A DNA stretch of 64,000 bases from an uncultured Lachnospiraceae bacterium (GTDB taxonomy: Bacteria; Bacillota; Clostridia; Lachnospirales; Lachnospiraceae): contig CAJUSO010000002.1 of NCBI GenBank assembly GCA_910588965.1, positions 62,001 to 126,000 on the forward strand. The letters are read 5' to 3'. Of this stretch, positions 1-8,415 are shown in pieces. The notes under the pieces were generated by a model. That model was not told where the DNA came from. It worked only from the letters and a program-made list of their open reading frames with translations, and ran no database searches. A program made the position numbers and the translations under genes. Positions within the stretch are counted from its first letter, which is position 1; the number at the start of each line of letters is the position of its first letter.

Positions 1-33
1 CCCTGATTCTATCCGTCCTTTCTTCCCATCCGG

Positions 34-1890
34 TTAAGCATCCTTCCGAAGCCAATAGACCCCATAGCCTGGCATCTTCACATCTTTTGCCGGAAGCCTC
101 CTGCCTGAAATCAGATCCGTATAGTTCCCATCCTCTTCCTTAATCCAGGCTGTCCGGGCGGATTCACTGAAATTAAACAGCGCCACCAGCTTCTCCTCCC
201 CATTTGCCCGGATAAGCCCCAGGACAGAATCATCCCATGTGTCGATGGTCCACACAGACGCCTCGGACCCGAACACCCCATGGAGTTTCCGGATTTGTTC
301 CAGCTTGCTGATTTTTGCAAAGAGCCTTTCCTGGATGCTGCCTTTCTCCGTCCGTTTCTCCGCCAGGTCCCAAGGGAATTTCCCCCGATGGAGGTATCTG
401 GAATCCTCGCATTTCTTCAAATCCTGGTGGTAAGTATAGTCATTTTCCTGGCCAATCTCATCCCCGCTGTAAATCACCGGGATACCGGACTGTACCAGCA
501 TATAGGCATGGAGCATAATATCCAGCTGGACAGCCTTTTCCAAATCCCCGTCCTTATGCTCATACCGTGCCTTTTCAATCCCGCAAAGGGAAGCCGTCGT
601 CCCGCAGAGCCTTGCATCGCCAGAAGCCGGGTCGGCATTATACAGCTCCCCCCTGGCAAAGGAACCCGGGTACTGCCCTACAAAAAAGTCGTTCAGGTAT
701 TTCTTGTGGCTGACTTCCTCCAGCCCAAACTGCTCCAGCCAAGGGTAATCCAGCCCCCAGCCTATATCGTCATGGCAGCGGAGGTAATTCAGGAACACGT
801 ATTCCTTGGGCAGGCCGTTTACGATGTCCATCTGCTGCCTTAACAGGCGGATATCCTTGGTAGCCACACAGTTCCAGGTGGTGGCCATCGTGGTCACATT
901 ATACAGCATATGGCATTCCGGCTTCTCCACCGTGCCAAAATATGGCACTACCTTATCTGGGGCCATTACCACTTCCCCTAGGAGCAGCACGCCAGGACAG
1001 ACAATCTCACAAATCATGCGCATCATGCGCACAATGCTGTGCACCTGGGGCAGGTTCCTGCAGTTGGTCCCCAGCTCCTTCCAGATATAGGGGACGGCGT
1101 CAATGCGGATAATGTCAATGCCCTGGTTAATCAGGTTCAAGGCATTGTCCATCATCTCATTTAAGACGGCCGGGTTCTTGTAATTCAAATCCCACTGATA
1201 GGGGTAAAAAGTCGTCATCACGTATTTCCCTATATCAGGAAGCCAGGTAAAATTGCCCGGCGCCGTGGTGGGGAATACCTGGGGGACAGTCTTCTCATAT
1301 TCCTGCAAAATCCCGTCATCCTCATAAAAATAATAATACCCCTGGTATTCGGGGTCTCCCTGCCTTGCCTTTTTCGCCCAGGCATGCTCTTCTGAAGTAT
1401 GGTTCATGACAAAATCCAGGCAGAGGCTAATCCCCCTGCGGTGGCAATCCTCTGCCAGGCGCCCCAAATCCTTCATGGCGCCCAAGCTGGGCTTTACTTT
1501 GCGGAAATCAGATACGGCATAGCCGCCGTCGTTCCCCTCCTCCGGGGCATCCAACAGCGGCATCAGATGGATGTAGTTGACATTGCACTCTTCCATGTAA
1601 TCCAGCTGCTTCCTGACCCCTTGCAGGTTTTCAGCAAAAGCATCCACATACATCATCATCCCCAGCAGGCGGTTCCCACGATACCAGTCCGGATGCCCTA
1701 TCCGGAACTGGTCTAATTCCTTCAGCCCTTCTCCCCTCTGCTGGTAATAACGGTACATCCTGCCGCAAAGATCCTCAAAGGCATCCATACGGTTCTCATA
1801 CAGCTCGCAGTACAGCCATTTCAATTCATCATAATGCTTTAAAAACCTTTCCCTGTACTCCTCTGCACAGGTTTCCAGTGAAAACTCCAT
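34..1890 (-). CDS. Amylosucrase-like GH13 glycoside hydrolase
   Basis: A cytoplasmic enzyme of about 618 residues in the alpha-amylase clan (GH13), closest in layout to amylosucrase/sucrose-hydrolase proteins: a helical N-terminal region (about 1-90), a TIM barrel, and a C-terminal beta domain ending in YWLRKDA. The clan motifs are visible: DFVMNHTS, the nucleophile Asp in GIDIIRIDAVPY, the acid/base Glu in LLLGEVV, and the transition-state Asp in LRCHDDIGW. It has no signal peptide, so it probably acts on imported sucrose or an alpha-glucoside. The exact reaction (transglucosylation or hydrolysis) cannot be read from the sequence. AAGGAGG lies at 1907-1901. The ATG at 1890 is 10 bases away and an in-frame GTG at 1896 is 4 bases away, so the start is ambiguous by two codons. 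It directly follows the ptsI remnant. Confidence 0.85.
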   Translation of the reverse strand: MEFSLETCAEEYRERFLKHYDELKWLYCELYENRMDAFEDLCGRMYRYYQQRGEGLKELDQFRIGHPDWYRGNRLLGMMMYVDAFAENLQGVRKQLDYMEECNVNYIHLMPLLDAPEEGNDGGYAVSDFRKVKPSLGAMKDLGRLAEDCHRRGISLCLDFVMNHTSEEHAWAKKARQGDPEYQGYYYFYEDDGILQEYEKTVPQVFPTTAPGNFTWLPDIGKYVMTTFYPYQWDLNYKNPAVLNEMMDNALNLINQGIDIIRIDAVPYIWKELGTNCRNLPQVHSIVRMMRMICEIVCPGVLLLGEVVMAPDKVVPYFGTVEKPECHMLYNVTTMATTWNCVATKDIRLLRQQMDIVNGLPKEYVFLNYLRCHDDIGWGLDYPWLEQFGLEEVSHKKYLNDFFVGQYPGSFARGELYNADPASGDARLCGTTASLCGIEKARYEHKDGDLEKAVQLDIMLHAYMLVQSGIPVIYSGDEIGQENDYTYHQDLKKCEDSRYLHRGKFPWDLAEKRTEKGSIQERLFAKISKLEQIRKLHGVFGSEASVWTIDTWDDSVLGLIRANGEEKLVALFNFSESARTAWIKEEDGNYTDLISGRRLPAKDVKMPGYGVYWLRKDA

Positions 1891-1905
1891 GGGCACAATC
1901 CCTCC

Positions 1906-2369
1906 TTATCTCAAATAATCCATACCAAAGCCTGCCTCTGCCCAAGAATGCCCCTGGCATTCCCGGATTGCCTTCCTTACTTGCAGCACCATGGATGGCG
2001 GGACAGACAGTTCATCCACGCCCATCCGCACAAATTCTCCCGCCAGTTCCAAATCCGCAGCCAAATCGCCGCAGATGCCTGCCCATTTCCCATGCTTGTG
2101 GGCATTGTCCACTGCTATCTGGATCATCTTTCGGACAGCGGGATGGCGCGGGTTGTAAAAACCATCCAGCTTGGCGTCCTGCCTGTCTGCCGCAAGGGTA
2201 TACTGGGTCAGGTCATTGGTGCCGATGCTGAAAAAATCCACCAGTCCTGCCAGCTCGTCACTGACCATCACAGAAGCTGGCGCCTCACCTGCCCGTCCCG
2301 TTCCCCGAATAACAGGACTGATCCCATTACAATCCGCTTTTATACAGATTTTCCAGTAAATTGCTGCAT
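1906..2369 (-). pseudogene. ptsI: ptsI (PTS enzyme I) remnant, internally deleted
   Basis: A broken phosphoenolpyruvate-protein phosphotransferase gene. A good ribosome site (GGGAGAAGGAA) precedes an ATG at 2369 that opens MQQFTGKSV, a stop (TAA at 2342-2340) and then, in the same frame, KRIVMGSVLLFGERDGQ. This matches the start of Firmicute enzyme I. Around 2280-2300 the sequence jumps, in another frame, to the enzyme I C-terminus: VDFFSIGTNDLTQYTLAADR, GKWAGICGDLAAD (with the conserved Cys) and DELSVPPSMVLQVRKAIRE, ending at 1906. About 400 internal codons are missing, including the phosphorylated His and most of the PEP-binding barrel. The open frame spanning 2445-1906 is a chance fusion of unrelated sequence to the C-terminal part. 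A working ptsI must lie elsewhere if the cell uses the PTS. Confidence 0.85.
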
Positions 2370-2608
2370 TTCCTTCTCCCTCATTTCCCCATATGCCTGC
2401 TGCCATAACAGATACCCCTCCAGCCCGCATTTTACGCCTAGTCATATTGCCGCCATCTATTTACCAGCTTCCGCAGGCTCCTCCATCCTTAGTGACGGCC
2501 TCCCATAACCCAATCCTCTTCTCTAAATCCTATTTTATCTCAAATAGTACAATTTTTCCATCCCCAAATGGGAAAAAGAAAATTTTTTTGCCTGGTAAGC
2601 GCCTTCCT

Positions 2609-2687
2609 GCAATCTTGCTAAATACTAATCTTTTCTATCTCTGGCTTTCCTCCAATCTGGCTAAATGCTAATCTTTTCTATCTCTGG
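2609..2687. repeat. 43-bp imperfect direct duplication at mgtC 3' end
   Basis: The stretch at about 2611-2644 (aatcttgctaaatactaatc, then ttttctatctctgg) recurs at 2654-2687 with two changes, giving a period of 43 bases. The right copy holds the last codons and stop of the MgtC-family gene; the left copy is noncoding. It looks like a local slippage duplication of the gene end. Confidence 0.75.
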
Positions 2688-3356
2688 GTAAGCTGCCACC
2701 AAGTCTGCCAGGCGGTACAATTCCTTCCCTTTTGAGGTCCGCACCAGCATCCCCAGATGGATGCATCCCCCCCTCTGCCTTACCCGGAACTTTAAAATCT
2801 TACAGCCATAGGTTTCTTCCAGCTCCTTCTTGATGACCTCCCCTACGCGGCTTCCTGGGATATTGATATACTCCACCTCTATCTCATACACATCCTTAAT
2901 CACCCGGGATACCTTCCCCTGCCTCCCTAGGAAAATTTCCACCGTAACCACAATGAACGTTGTGCAGATACCTACTACATACATCCCAGTCCCTACCGCC
3001 ATGCCCACCCCAAGGGTGGCCCAAATGCCGGCAGAAGTCGTTACGCCGCTGACATTTTTATCCCTGGAAAAAATAATCCCGGATCCCAGGAACCCAATCG
3101 CCGTCACCGTCCCTGCTGCAATCCTGGAGGGATCTACCCGTACATACAGGCCCAGCACGTCCCGGAACCCATATTTGGAAAGCACAATCATCAAGGCTGA
3201 GGATACCGCTACAATCACATGGGTCCGAAGCCCCGCTGATTTCTTCCGGCTCTCCCTTTCATACCCTATCATGCCCCCGCAAAAGCCCGCCAGCAATATC
3301 CTGGCTATCCACTCCAACTGCTGTGCCATCTCTGCGCTTTTCAGGTAATCCACCAT
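2661..3356 (-). CDS. MgtC/SapB family membrane protein
   Basis: A 231-residue integral membrane protein of the MgtC/SapB family. The N-terminal half has about four to five hydrophobic helices with family signatures GGMIGYERE, KSAGLRTHVIV and GFLGSGIIF. The C-terminal soluble part (about 150-231) is ACT-like. Family members affect growth at low magnesium and, in pathogens, modulate the F-type ATPase; the role here is unknown. The start is the ATG at 3356, after AAGGAGG at a 7-base distance. An upstream in-frame start at 3407 has no ribosome site. The last codons overlap one copy of a 43-bp duplication. Confidence 0.85.
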   Translation of the reverse strand: MVDYLKSAEMAQQLEWIARILLAGFCGGMIGYERESRKKSAGLRTHVIVAVSSALMIVLSKYGFRDVLGLYVRVDPSRIAAGTVTAIGFLGSGIIFSRDKNVSGVTTSAGIWATLGVGMAVGTGMYVVGICTTFIVVTVEIFLGRQGKVSRVIKDVYEIEVEYINIPGSRVGEVIKKELEETYGCKILKFRVRQRGGCIHLGMLVRTSKGKELYRLADLVAAYPEIEKISI

Positions 3357-3444
3357 AAAACGCCTCCTTCCTGCCAATACAGCCTTTCTTATAACCCCCA
3401 AACACATACTATGGGAATGAAAGAAAGGCTGTACCCGAAAATCC

Positions 3445-3461
3445 CCTGCATACCGCAGGGC
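3445..3461 (-). terminator. Possible weak terminator after fbp
   Basis: On the minus strand CCCTGC-ggtat-GCAGGG forms a 6-bp stem just after the fbp stop, followed by GATTTTC. The short stem and poor T-run make it a weak candidate. Confidence 0.4.
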
Positions 3462-3470
3462 TGCCGCACA

Positions 3471-5426
3471 TTACTGCCGCTCCACAATGGACCCTTCGCG
3501 GTATGCGCACAATAATTTCTCCAAATCTTCAATGTTCTCCCTGATTTCTTCCCCGATATCCGTATCCGCCACGGTAATCCGGCGGTTGGAATGGTGCACC
3601 AGCATCATATGGGAATGGATGTCGCTCCCTTCCTGGACAGCCTTTTCCACTGACTCAAAGGGCTCGTGGGCTGCCAAAAGAAGCCCATAGGAATTGTAAA
3701 TCAGCGTATACCCGGCAATCCCCGTCTTGGGCTGGTAAGCCTTGGAAAACCCGCCGTCTATAATCAAAAGCTTCCCGCCGCATTTCACCGGGGATTCCCC
3801 CCGCTTCGCCTCCACAGGCACATGCCCGTTAATAATGTGGGAATCCTCCTGGAACAGGCCAAACTCCGCCAGGATCTTATTGACAGCCTCTTCCTGCTCC
3901 AACAGGCGGTAATAGGGGTTCTTGGGCTCCTCATGGGTTTCTTTGTCCGCAATGAAATAACGCTCAAAGGTAGTCATCTTATACTTCCCAAACACTGGGG
4001 AATTGGCGCTCTGCCAGATAAACCAGAGAATGTCCAGGCCCTTCTCCTTTTCCTGCGGGTCAATGGAATAATAGCCTTTCCTGGCATAATTCTCCAGCAC
4101 GTCATACAGTTTCTTGCCGCTGTATGCCTGGCCAAACACCTGCACCTTTTTAAAGCTGCCATCCTCATTAAAAGGCACGCAGCCATGGTAGAGCAGGTTC
4201 CCGTTGTAGACCTTGTACAGGCTGCCCTTGGCGTACAGGAAGCGTATGTGCTCCTGCAGCTTCCCGCAGTTGGCAAAGGCCGTAACCAGCCGCTCCATAA
4301 CCTCTGCCTCCTCTGGGCTCAGGTCATAGGGATGCTCCTTGTCAAGGGTGGGGAAGCTGGTATCCTGCAAGGGATACGTTTTCCCCTCCACCTCCACAGT
4401 CCCCTTCCCTAAGTCCATCTTGTCCAGCAGCAGGCGGTGGGACATCTGGAATTCCGGGCGCTTCTTGATTAGCTGCCCCTCCAGCTTAAACTGGATCACC
4501 GCAATGGCCTTGTGCATTTTCTGGTCTAAAGCCGCATCTTTTACATCATACTCATCCTCCCGGTAATCCAGATGGAAAGCCTCGCATGGGTCCTGCCCAT
4601 ATGTAGTCAGGGCAAACTTCGCCAAGGGGATTAAGTTAATCCCATAGCCATCCTCTAAGGTATTCAGGTTCCCATATTTTGCAGAAATACGGATTACATT
4701 GGCAATGCAGGCGGGGTTGCCCGCCGCCGCACCCATCCACAGCACGTCATGGTTGCCCCATTGGATATCCACAGAATGGTGCTTCATCAGCGTGTCCATA
4801 ATCAGGTTCGGGTAAGGCCCCCTGTCATAAATATCCCCCACCACATGGAGATGGTCCACCACCAACCGGCGGATTAAGTTGCAGAAGGCTACCACAAGCT
4901 CCCCTGCCCGCCCCGTGCGGATAACGGAATTAATTATCTCGTTATAATAGGCTTCCTGGTCGGATACATCCGGCCGGCCGGTCAGAAGCTCCTCAATGAC
5001 GTAGGCAAAGTCTTTGGGCAGCGCCTTGCGCACTTTGGAACGGGTGTATTTGGAGGAAGCATTCTTGCAGACACGGATCAGACGGTACAAGGCCACCTTA
5101 TACCAATCCGCCATATTATCCTCCTGCTTGCGCACCTGCTTTAGCTTCAGCTTAGGGTAATAAATCAAAGTAGCCATTCCCTTCTTTTCCGCTATGGACA
5201 GGCTGTTGCTGAATTCTTCTTCAATCTTGCGCTTAATGGCGCCCGAGCCGTTTTTCATAATATGCCGGAACTGGTCATACTCCCCATGGATATCCGTAAT
5301 AAAATGCTCTGTCCCTTTGGGAAGGCTTAAAATCGCCTGCAGATTAATAATCTCTGTCGCTGCCAACGCAATCGTTGGATACTGTTTTGCTAAACTCTTT
5401 AAATACCTGATTTCTCCTGTTTCCAT
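3471..5426 (-). CDS. fbp: Fructose-1,6-bisphosphatase, class III
   Basis: A 651-residue gluconeogenic enzyme that hydrolyses fructose-1,6-bisphosphate to fructose-6-phosphate in the cytoplasm. It is the Firmicute class III type, a metallophosphatase fold unrelated to the E. coli Fbp; the B. subtilis enzyme has about 670 residues. The metal-binding motifs are present: FITDIHGEYDQF (DxH), GDIYDRGP (GDxxDRG), WGNHDVLWMGA (GNHD) and a late NGHVPVEAKRGESP. The ATG at 5426 (METGEIRYLK) follows AGGGGG at 9 bases and fits the family N-terminus; a longer frame to 5495 has no ribosome site. It lies 81 bases downstream of dapB on the same strand and could be transcribed from it. Confidence 0.95.
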   Translation of the reverse strand: METGEIRYLKSLAKQYPTIALAATEIINLQAILSLPKGTEHFITDIHGEYDQFRHIMKNGSGAIKRKIEEEFSNSLSIAEKKGMATLIYYPKLKLKQVRKQEDNMADWYKVALYRLIRVCKNASSKYTRSKVRKALPKDFAYVIEELLTGRPDVSDQEAYYNEIINSVIRTGRAGELVVAFCNLIRRLVVDHLHVVGDIYDRGPYPNLIMDTLMKHHSVDIQWGNHDVLWMGAAAGNPACIANVIRISAKYGNLNTLEDGYGINLIPLAKFALTTYGQDPCEAFHLDYREDEYDVKDAALDQKMHKAIAVIQFKLEGQLIKKRPEFQMSHRLLLDKMDLGKGTVEVEGKTYPLQDTSFPTLDKEHPYDLSPEEAEVMERLVTAFANCGKLQEHIRFLYAKGSLYKVYNGNLLYHGCVPFNEDGSFKKVQVFGQAYSGKKLYDVLENYARKGYYSIDPQEKEKGLDILWFIWQSANSPVFGKYKMTTFERYFIADKETHEEPKNPYYRLLEQEEAVNKILAEFGLFQEDSHIINGHVPVEAKRGESPVKCGGKLLIIDGGFSKAYQPKTGIAGYTLIYNSYGLLLAAHEPFESVEKAVQEGSDIHSHMMLVHHSNRRITVADTDIGEEIRENIEDLEKLLCAYREGSIVERQ

Positions 5427-5507
5427 AAGGCTAAACCCCCTGCTATCACTGTATTTTGATAAAGTACTGCCCTTGCCGCAGCGCCCTGCGGCCAAGCCAT
5501 GTATTTT

Positions 5508-6269
5508 TTATTTGGATGCGATTACATCCGCCATCCCATATTTACCTGCTGGCTTCCCCGCCAGGAATTTCGCGGCTTCCACGGCGCCCTTGCCAAAAAT
5601 GGCCTTTGAATAGGCTGTATGCTTTATCTCTATGACTTCGTCTGTCCCCGCAAACAGCACCTCATGCTCCCCTACGATACTGCCGCCGCGGACGGCATGG
5701 ATCCCAATCTCATGCTTTTCCCGCTTCTTCCTCTCCTGTGTCCTGTCATATTTATAAGAATAGCCCTCCCCCAGGGCTCCATTGATGGCTTCTGCCAGGG
5801 CCAAAGCCGTACCGCTGGGCGCATCCACCTTCTGGTTATGGTGCTTTTCCACGATTTCCATATCAAAGCCTGCGGGAGCAAGCACCTTTGCCGCTTTCTG
5901 GAGCAAATCCAGGAGCATATTAATCCCCAGGGACATGTTCGCAGACTTCAGCACCGCTACCCGGCTGCCCGCTTCCTCCACCTTGGCCAGCTGCGCCTCG
6001 CTTAACCCTGTAGTGCACAGCACCACGGGCACCTGGCGTTCCACACAATACTCCAGCAGCCCGTCCACTGCAGGCGCTGCCGCAAAATCCACCACCACAT
6101 CTGCCTCAACCCCGCATTCCCCTATGCTGGCAAATACGGGGTATGGGTTATCCTTCCCCACATAGGGGTCTACGCCTGCCACAATCTCAATTTCCCCATC
6201 CCCTTCGCAGAGCCCGGAGATTACCTGTCCCATTTTTCCGTTGCACCCATGCAGAATCATTTTCACCAT
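5508..6269 (-). CDS. dapB: 4-hydroxy-tetrahydrodipicolinate reductase
   Basis: A 253-residue DapB that reduces 4-hydroxy-tetrahydrodipicolinate with NAD(P)H, the second committed step of the diaminopimelate/lysine pathway. It supplies peptidoglycan and, in spore formers, dipicolinate precursors. The Rossmann motif MILHGCNGKMGQV is at the N-terminus, and the catalytic signature EKHHNQKVDAPSGTA is near residues 145-160. The start ATG at 6269 follows AGGAGGAAAAAATC. It is downstream of dapA but separated by a 346-base gap with a terminator-like hairpin, so it probably has some transcription of its own. Confidence 0.95.
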   Translation of the reverse strand: MVKMILHGCNGKMGQVISGLCEGDGEIEIVAGVDPYVGKDNPYPVFASIGECGVEADVVVDFAAAPAVDGLLEYCVERQVPVVLCTTGLSEAQLAKVEEAGSRVAVLKSANMSLGINMLLDLLQKAAKVLAPAGFDMEIVEKHHNQKVDAPSGTALALAEAINGALGEGYSYKYDRTQERKKREKHEIGIHAVRGGSIVGEHEVLFAGTDEVIEIKHTAYSKAIFGKGAVEAAKFLAGKPAGKYGMADVIASK

Positions 6270-6615
6270 GATTTTTTCCTCCTGTCTGTACGCTTCCCTT
6301 GTTTTCTATTTGCGCCTATCACCATTGTTCCATGGTTCTTTCTCCCCTATGTATGTTTGCCTATATTTGTATGCGCCCTGTAAGGGATTTCCCGCGCCCC
6401 TTTTACGGCCTGCGCATGCCCCCTTCCTCCTGCGGGCTCCTAACCATATTTTACCATACCCTCCCCCATCTGTATACCTCCCAAAAGGCGCCTTCTCCTG
6501 TGCCCAGAAAAACAAGGCGTATCCGAAAATACTGTAACCTCCCTAGCCGAAGCAATTTCCAGATACGCCCTTACCTATTCTTTTCACCTCTTACCCCAGC
6601 CGCCTAGGCAGCCCC
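6270..6615. other. dapA-dapB intergenic gap (346 bp)
   Basis: No convincing gene. It contains the dapA terminator (6506-6572). A TAAAAT box on the minus strand near 6450 could be a dapB -10 element, but no good -35 was found at 16-18 bases. Short open frames here lack ribosome sites and family features. Confidence 0.6.
6506..6572 (-). terminator. Intrinsic terminator of dapA (long loop)
   Basis: Arms 6562-6572 and 6514-6523 pair (AAGGGCGTATC with GATACGCCTT) and are followed on the minus strand by TTGTTTTTCT. The loop is unusually long, about 38 bases. It may limit read-through from dapA into dapB. Confidence 0.6.
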
Positions 6616-7506
6616 TTATTTCACCTCTATCCCAAATTCCCTCATTGCTTTCTCCAGCCTCTTTACATTCTCTGGTTCCATAACGCTCAGTGGCGCGCGC
6701 AAAGGCCCGACTTCCCATCCCATCAGGTTCATAGCCGCCTTAGCCGGTATGGGGTTCACCTCACAGAACAGCGCCTCCACCAATGGGATGGCTTTCAGCT
6801 GCATCTTAAGCGCCTTCTCATGTTCCCCATCCAAGTAACTTGTGACCATCTCATGGGTAAATTTAGGGGCTACATTGGACAGCACGGAAATCACGCCTAT
6901 CCCGCCGCAGGCCAGAAGCGGTATTACCTGGCCGTCTTCCCCGGAATACAGGTCGAAATCCCCTTGGGTCTGTTCCATCAGCTTCAGGGTGTAGGAAATA
7001 TCCCCTACGGCGTCCTTCATCCCCACAATCACATCCACATCCTTTGCCAGGGCTGCAGCCGTCTCCGGCGCAATCTTGCACCCTGTCCTGCTTGGTACAT
7101 TATATAATAAAATCGGGATATCCACATTTTTGGCAATCTCCGTATAATGGCTAATCAGGCCTTTCTGGGTCGCCTTATTATAATAGGGCGTCACCACCAA
7201 AAGCCCGTCTGCCCCTACCTCCTGCGCCTGGCGGGATAGCTTTACCGCCGTCTGGGTACAGTTGGAGCCAGTGCCTGCAACCACCGGGATCCGCCCCTTC
7301 ACCATGGATACTGCCGCCTGAATCACTTCCAGATGCTCTTCCTCTGTCAGGGTGGATGCCTCGCCTGTGGTCCCGGTAATCACAATACAGTCTGTCCCGT
7401 TCGCAATCTGGTCTTCGATAATCTCTGACAGCTTATCGTAATTTACCTCCAGGTTCTCCTTCATCGGCGTAACCAGCGCAACGCCTGCTCCTTTATAAAT
7501 TGCCAT
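6616..7506 (-). CDS. dapA: 4-hydroxy-tetrahydrodipicolinate synthase
   Basis: A 296-residue (beta/alpha)8 aldolase that condenses pyruvate with aspartate semialdehyde, the first step specific to lysine/diaminopimelate synthesis. The signatures are intact: TGTTGEASTL, the proton-relay Tyr in LLYNVPSRTG, and the Schiff-base Lys in IVGMKDAVGD. The start at 7506 (MAIYKGAG) follows AAAAGGAGGAAATTTGG. Upstream is a lysine riboswitch with a terminator and a sigma-A promoter, so expression should stop when lysine is plentiful. Confidence 0.96.
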   Translation of the reverse strand: MAIYKGAGVALVTPMKENLEVNYDKLSEIIEDQIANGTDCIVITGTTGEASTLTEEEHLEVIQAAVSMVKGRIPVVAGTGSNCTQTAVKLSRQAQEVGADGLLVVTPYYNKATQKGLISHYTEIAKNVDIPILLYNVPSRTGCKIAPETAAALAKDVDVIVGMKDAVGDISYTLKLMEQTQGDFDLYSGEDGQVIPLLACGGIGVISVLSNVAPKFTHEMVTSYLDGEHEKALKMQLKAIPLVEALFCEVNPIPAKAAMNLMGWEVGPLRAPLSVMEPENVKRLEKAMREFGIEVK

Positions 7507-7560
7507 GCCAAATTTCCTCCTTTTCTAAACCATTCCGCCCCTTTAGGGCCTTGACTGGGA

Positions 7561-7589
7561 AAACAAAAGCCGGCTAGATAAGCCGGCTT
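7561..7589 (-). terminator. Riboswitch-controlled terminator before dapA
   Basis: A perfect 9-bp stem (AAGCCGGCT, 7589-7581 with 7575-7567) and 5-base loop are followed on the minus strand by TTTTGTTT. It is the expression platform of the lysine riboswitch, 55 bases ahead of the dapA start. Confidence 0.9.
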
Positions 7590-7803
7590 AAGATTCCCAT
7601 ATTTGCAAAATTTCCTCTTCTGCTCTGCAAACCTCTGATAGCGCCCCATCTACTTAGATGACAGTCATATAATTCTTCATTATATGCCCAAGGGCCAATC
7701 CACAGGAAACGTGGCCCTTTCGGCGTTTTCCCCTTTCAATTACCGTCCTCTGTGCCTGCCACATCCGATAAGCTACTCATGAATCACGCAACCTCTATCA
7801 AAA
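7561..7803 (-). promoter_or_regulatory. Lysine riboswitch (L-box)
   Basis: Read on the minus strand, the leader has L-box landmarks in order: GATAGAGGTTGCG, GAAAGGGGAAAACGCCGAAAGG, a GGGCCA/TGGCCC helix, TTGGGC, ACTGTCAT, and the closing GGGGCGCTATC. The aptamer spans about 7800-7636. The terminator at 7589-7561 provides the OFF state. Its position directly ahead of dapA fits lysine feedback on the first pathway gene. Confidence 0.93.
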
Positions 7804-7822
7804 TCATATTTCTAATAAAGCT

Positions 7823-7851
7823 AATATAGCATTTTCCCCATACAAAGTCAA
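7823..7851 (-). promoter_or_regulatory. Sigma-A promoter of riboswitch-dapA
   Basis: TTGACT (7851-7846), a 17-base spacer and TATATT (7828-7823) lie just upstream of the riboswitch. The -35 overlaps the end of the preceding corrinoid adenosyltransferase gene, whose stop is at 7855. Confidence 0.8.
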
Positions 7852-7854
7852 CTA

Positions 7855-8346
7855 TTATATCTGAGATTCTTCCCGAATCTCATAAATTTTCCCTGCATAT
7901 CCTTTCAGCGCCGCGTTCATACCCCTGCCTGTTAGGATAAGTTCCGTATCCTCGGACTTAGCCTTCATCAAAGCCTCCAGATCTTCCTGGGTAACTAGCC
8001 CATTGTTCAGAAGGCTCAGGAAATCATCCAGCACCAAAAGGCTGCACTCCCCAGTCACTAAGACCTTCTTGGCAAAATTAAAGCCATTACGGATATTCAT
8101 GCCCTCCTCTTGCCGCTCTTCTTCTGACAGTTCTGCAAAATTCTTACCCAGCCTGGTAAAGCTGAATACCTTTATTTCTGGCTCCATCCTCCTTAAAAAT
8201 TCCATCTCCCCGCTCTTCTTACCCTTCAGGAATTGGATGATGATTACGCTTTCGCCGTGGCTTGCGGCCTGAATCGCATAGCCAAGCGCTGCCGCAGTCT
8301 TACCTTTCCCTTCACCGCAATAAACAGTTACTTTTTGCTCACGCAT
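7855..8346 (-). CDS. cobO: Corrinoid adenosyltransferase, CobA/CobO/BtuR family
   Basis: A 163-residue P-loop protein of the ATP:corrinoid adenosyltransferase family, which transfers the 5'-deoxyadenosyl group of ATP to cob(I)yrinic acid a,c-diamide or cob(I)alamin. The family-specific Walker A is GEGKGKTAAALGYA at residues 11-24, and FLKGKKSGE and SLLVLDDFLSLLNNG (the Walker B region) follow. At 163 residues it is slightly short of the usual 170-200. No other cobalamin genes are nearby, so it may serve salvage. The start ATG at 8346 follows GAAAGGAAAATAGC. Confidence 0.85.
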   Translation of the reverse strand: MREQKVTVYCGEGKGKTAAALGYAIQAASHGESVIIIQFLKGKKSGEMEFLRRMEPEIKVFSFTRLGKNFAELSEEERQEEGMNIRNGFNFAKKVLVTGECSLLVLDDFLSLLNNGLVTQEDLEALMKAKSEDTELILTGRGMNAALKGYAGKIYEIREESQI

Positions 8347-8415
8347 GCTATTTTCCTTTCTTCACTCAAGCCCTTTTCTAAAATACCACAAACCACTGGA
8401 AAATGCAAATCTTTC

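Noticed and set aside
1906..2445. Intact 179-residue PEP-utilising protein
   Set aside because: Its first 50 residues are unrelated sequence read in the wrong frame over the ptsI N-terminus; only the C-terminal part is enzyme I.
6241..6607. Short plus-strand frames in the dapA-dapB gap
   Set aside because: They have no ribosome site, compositionally odd proteins, and overlap the dapA terminator.
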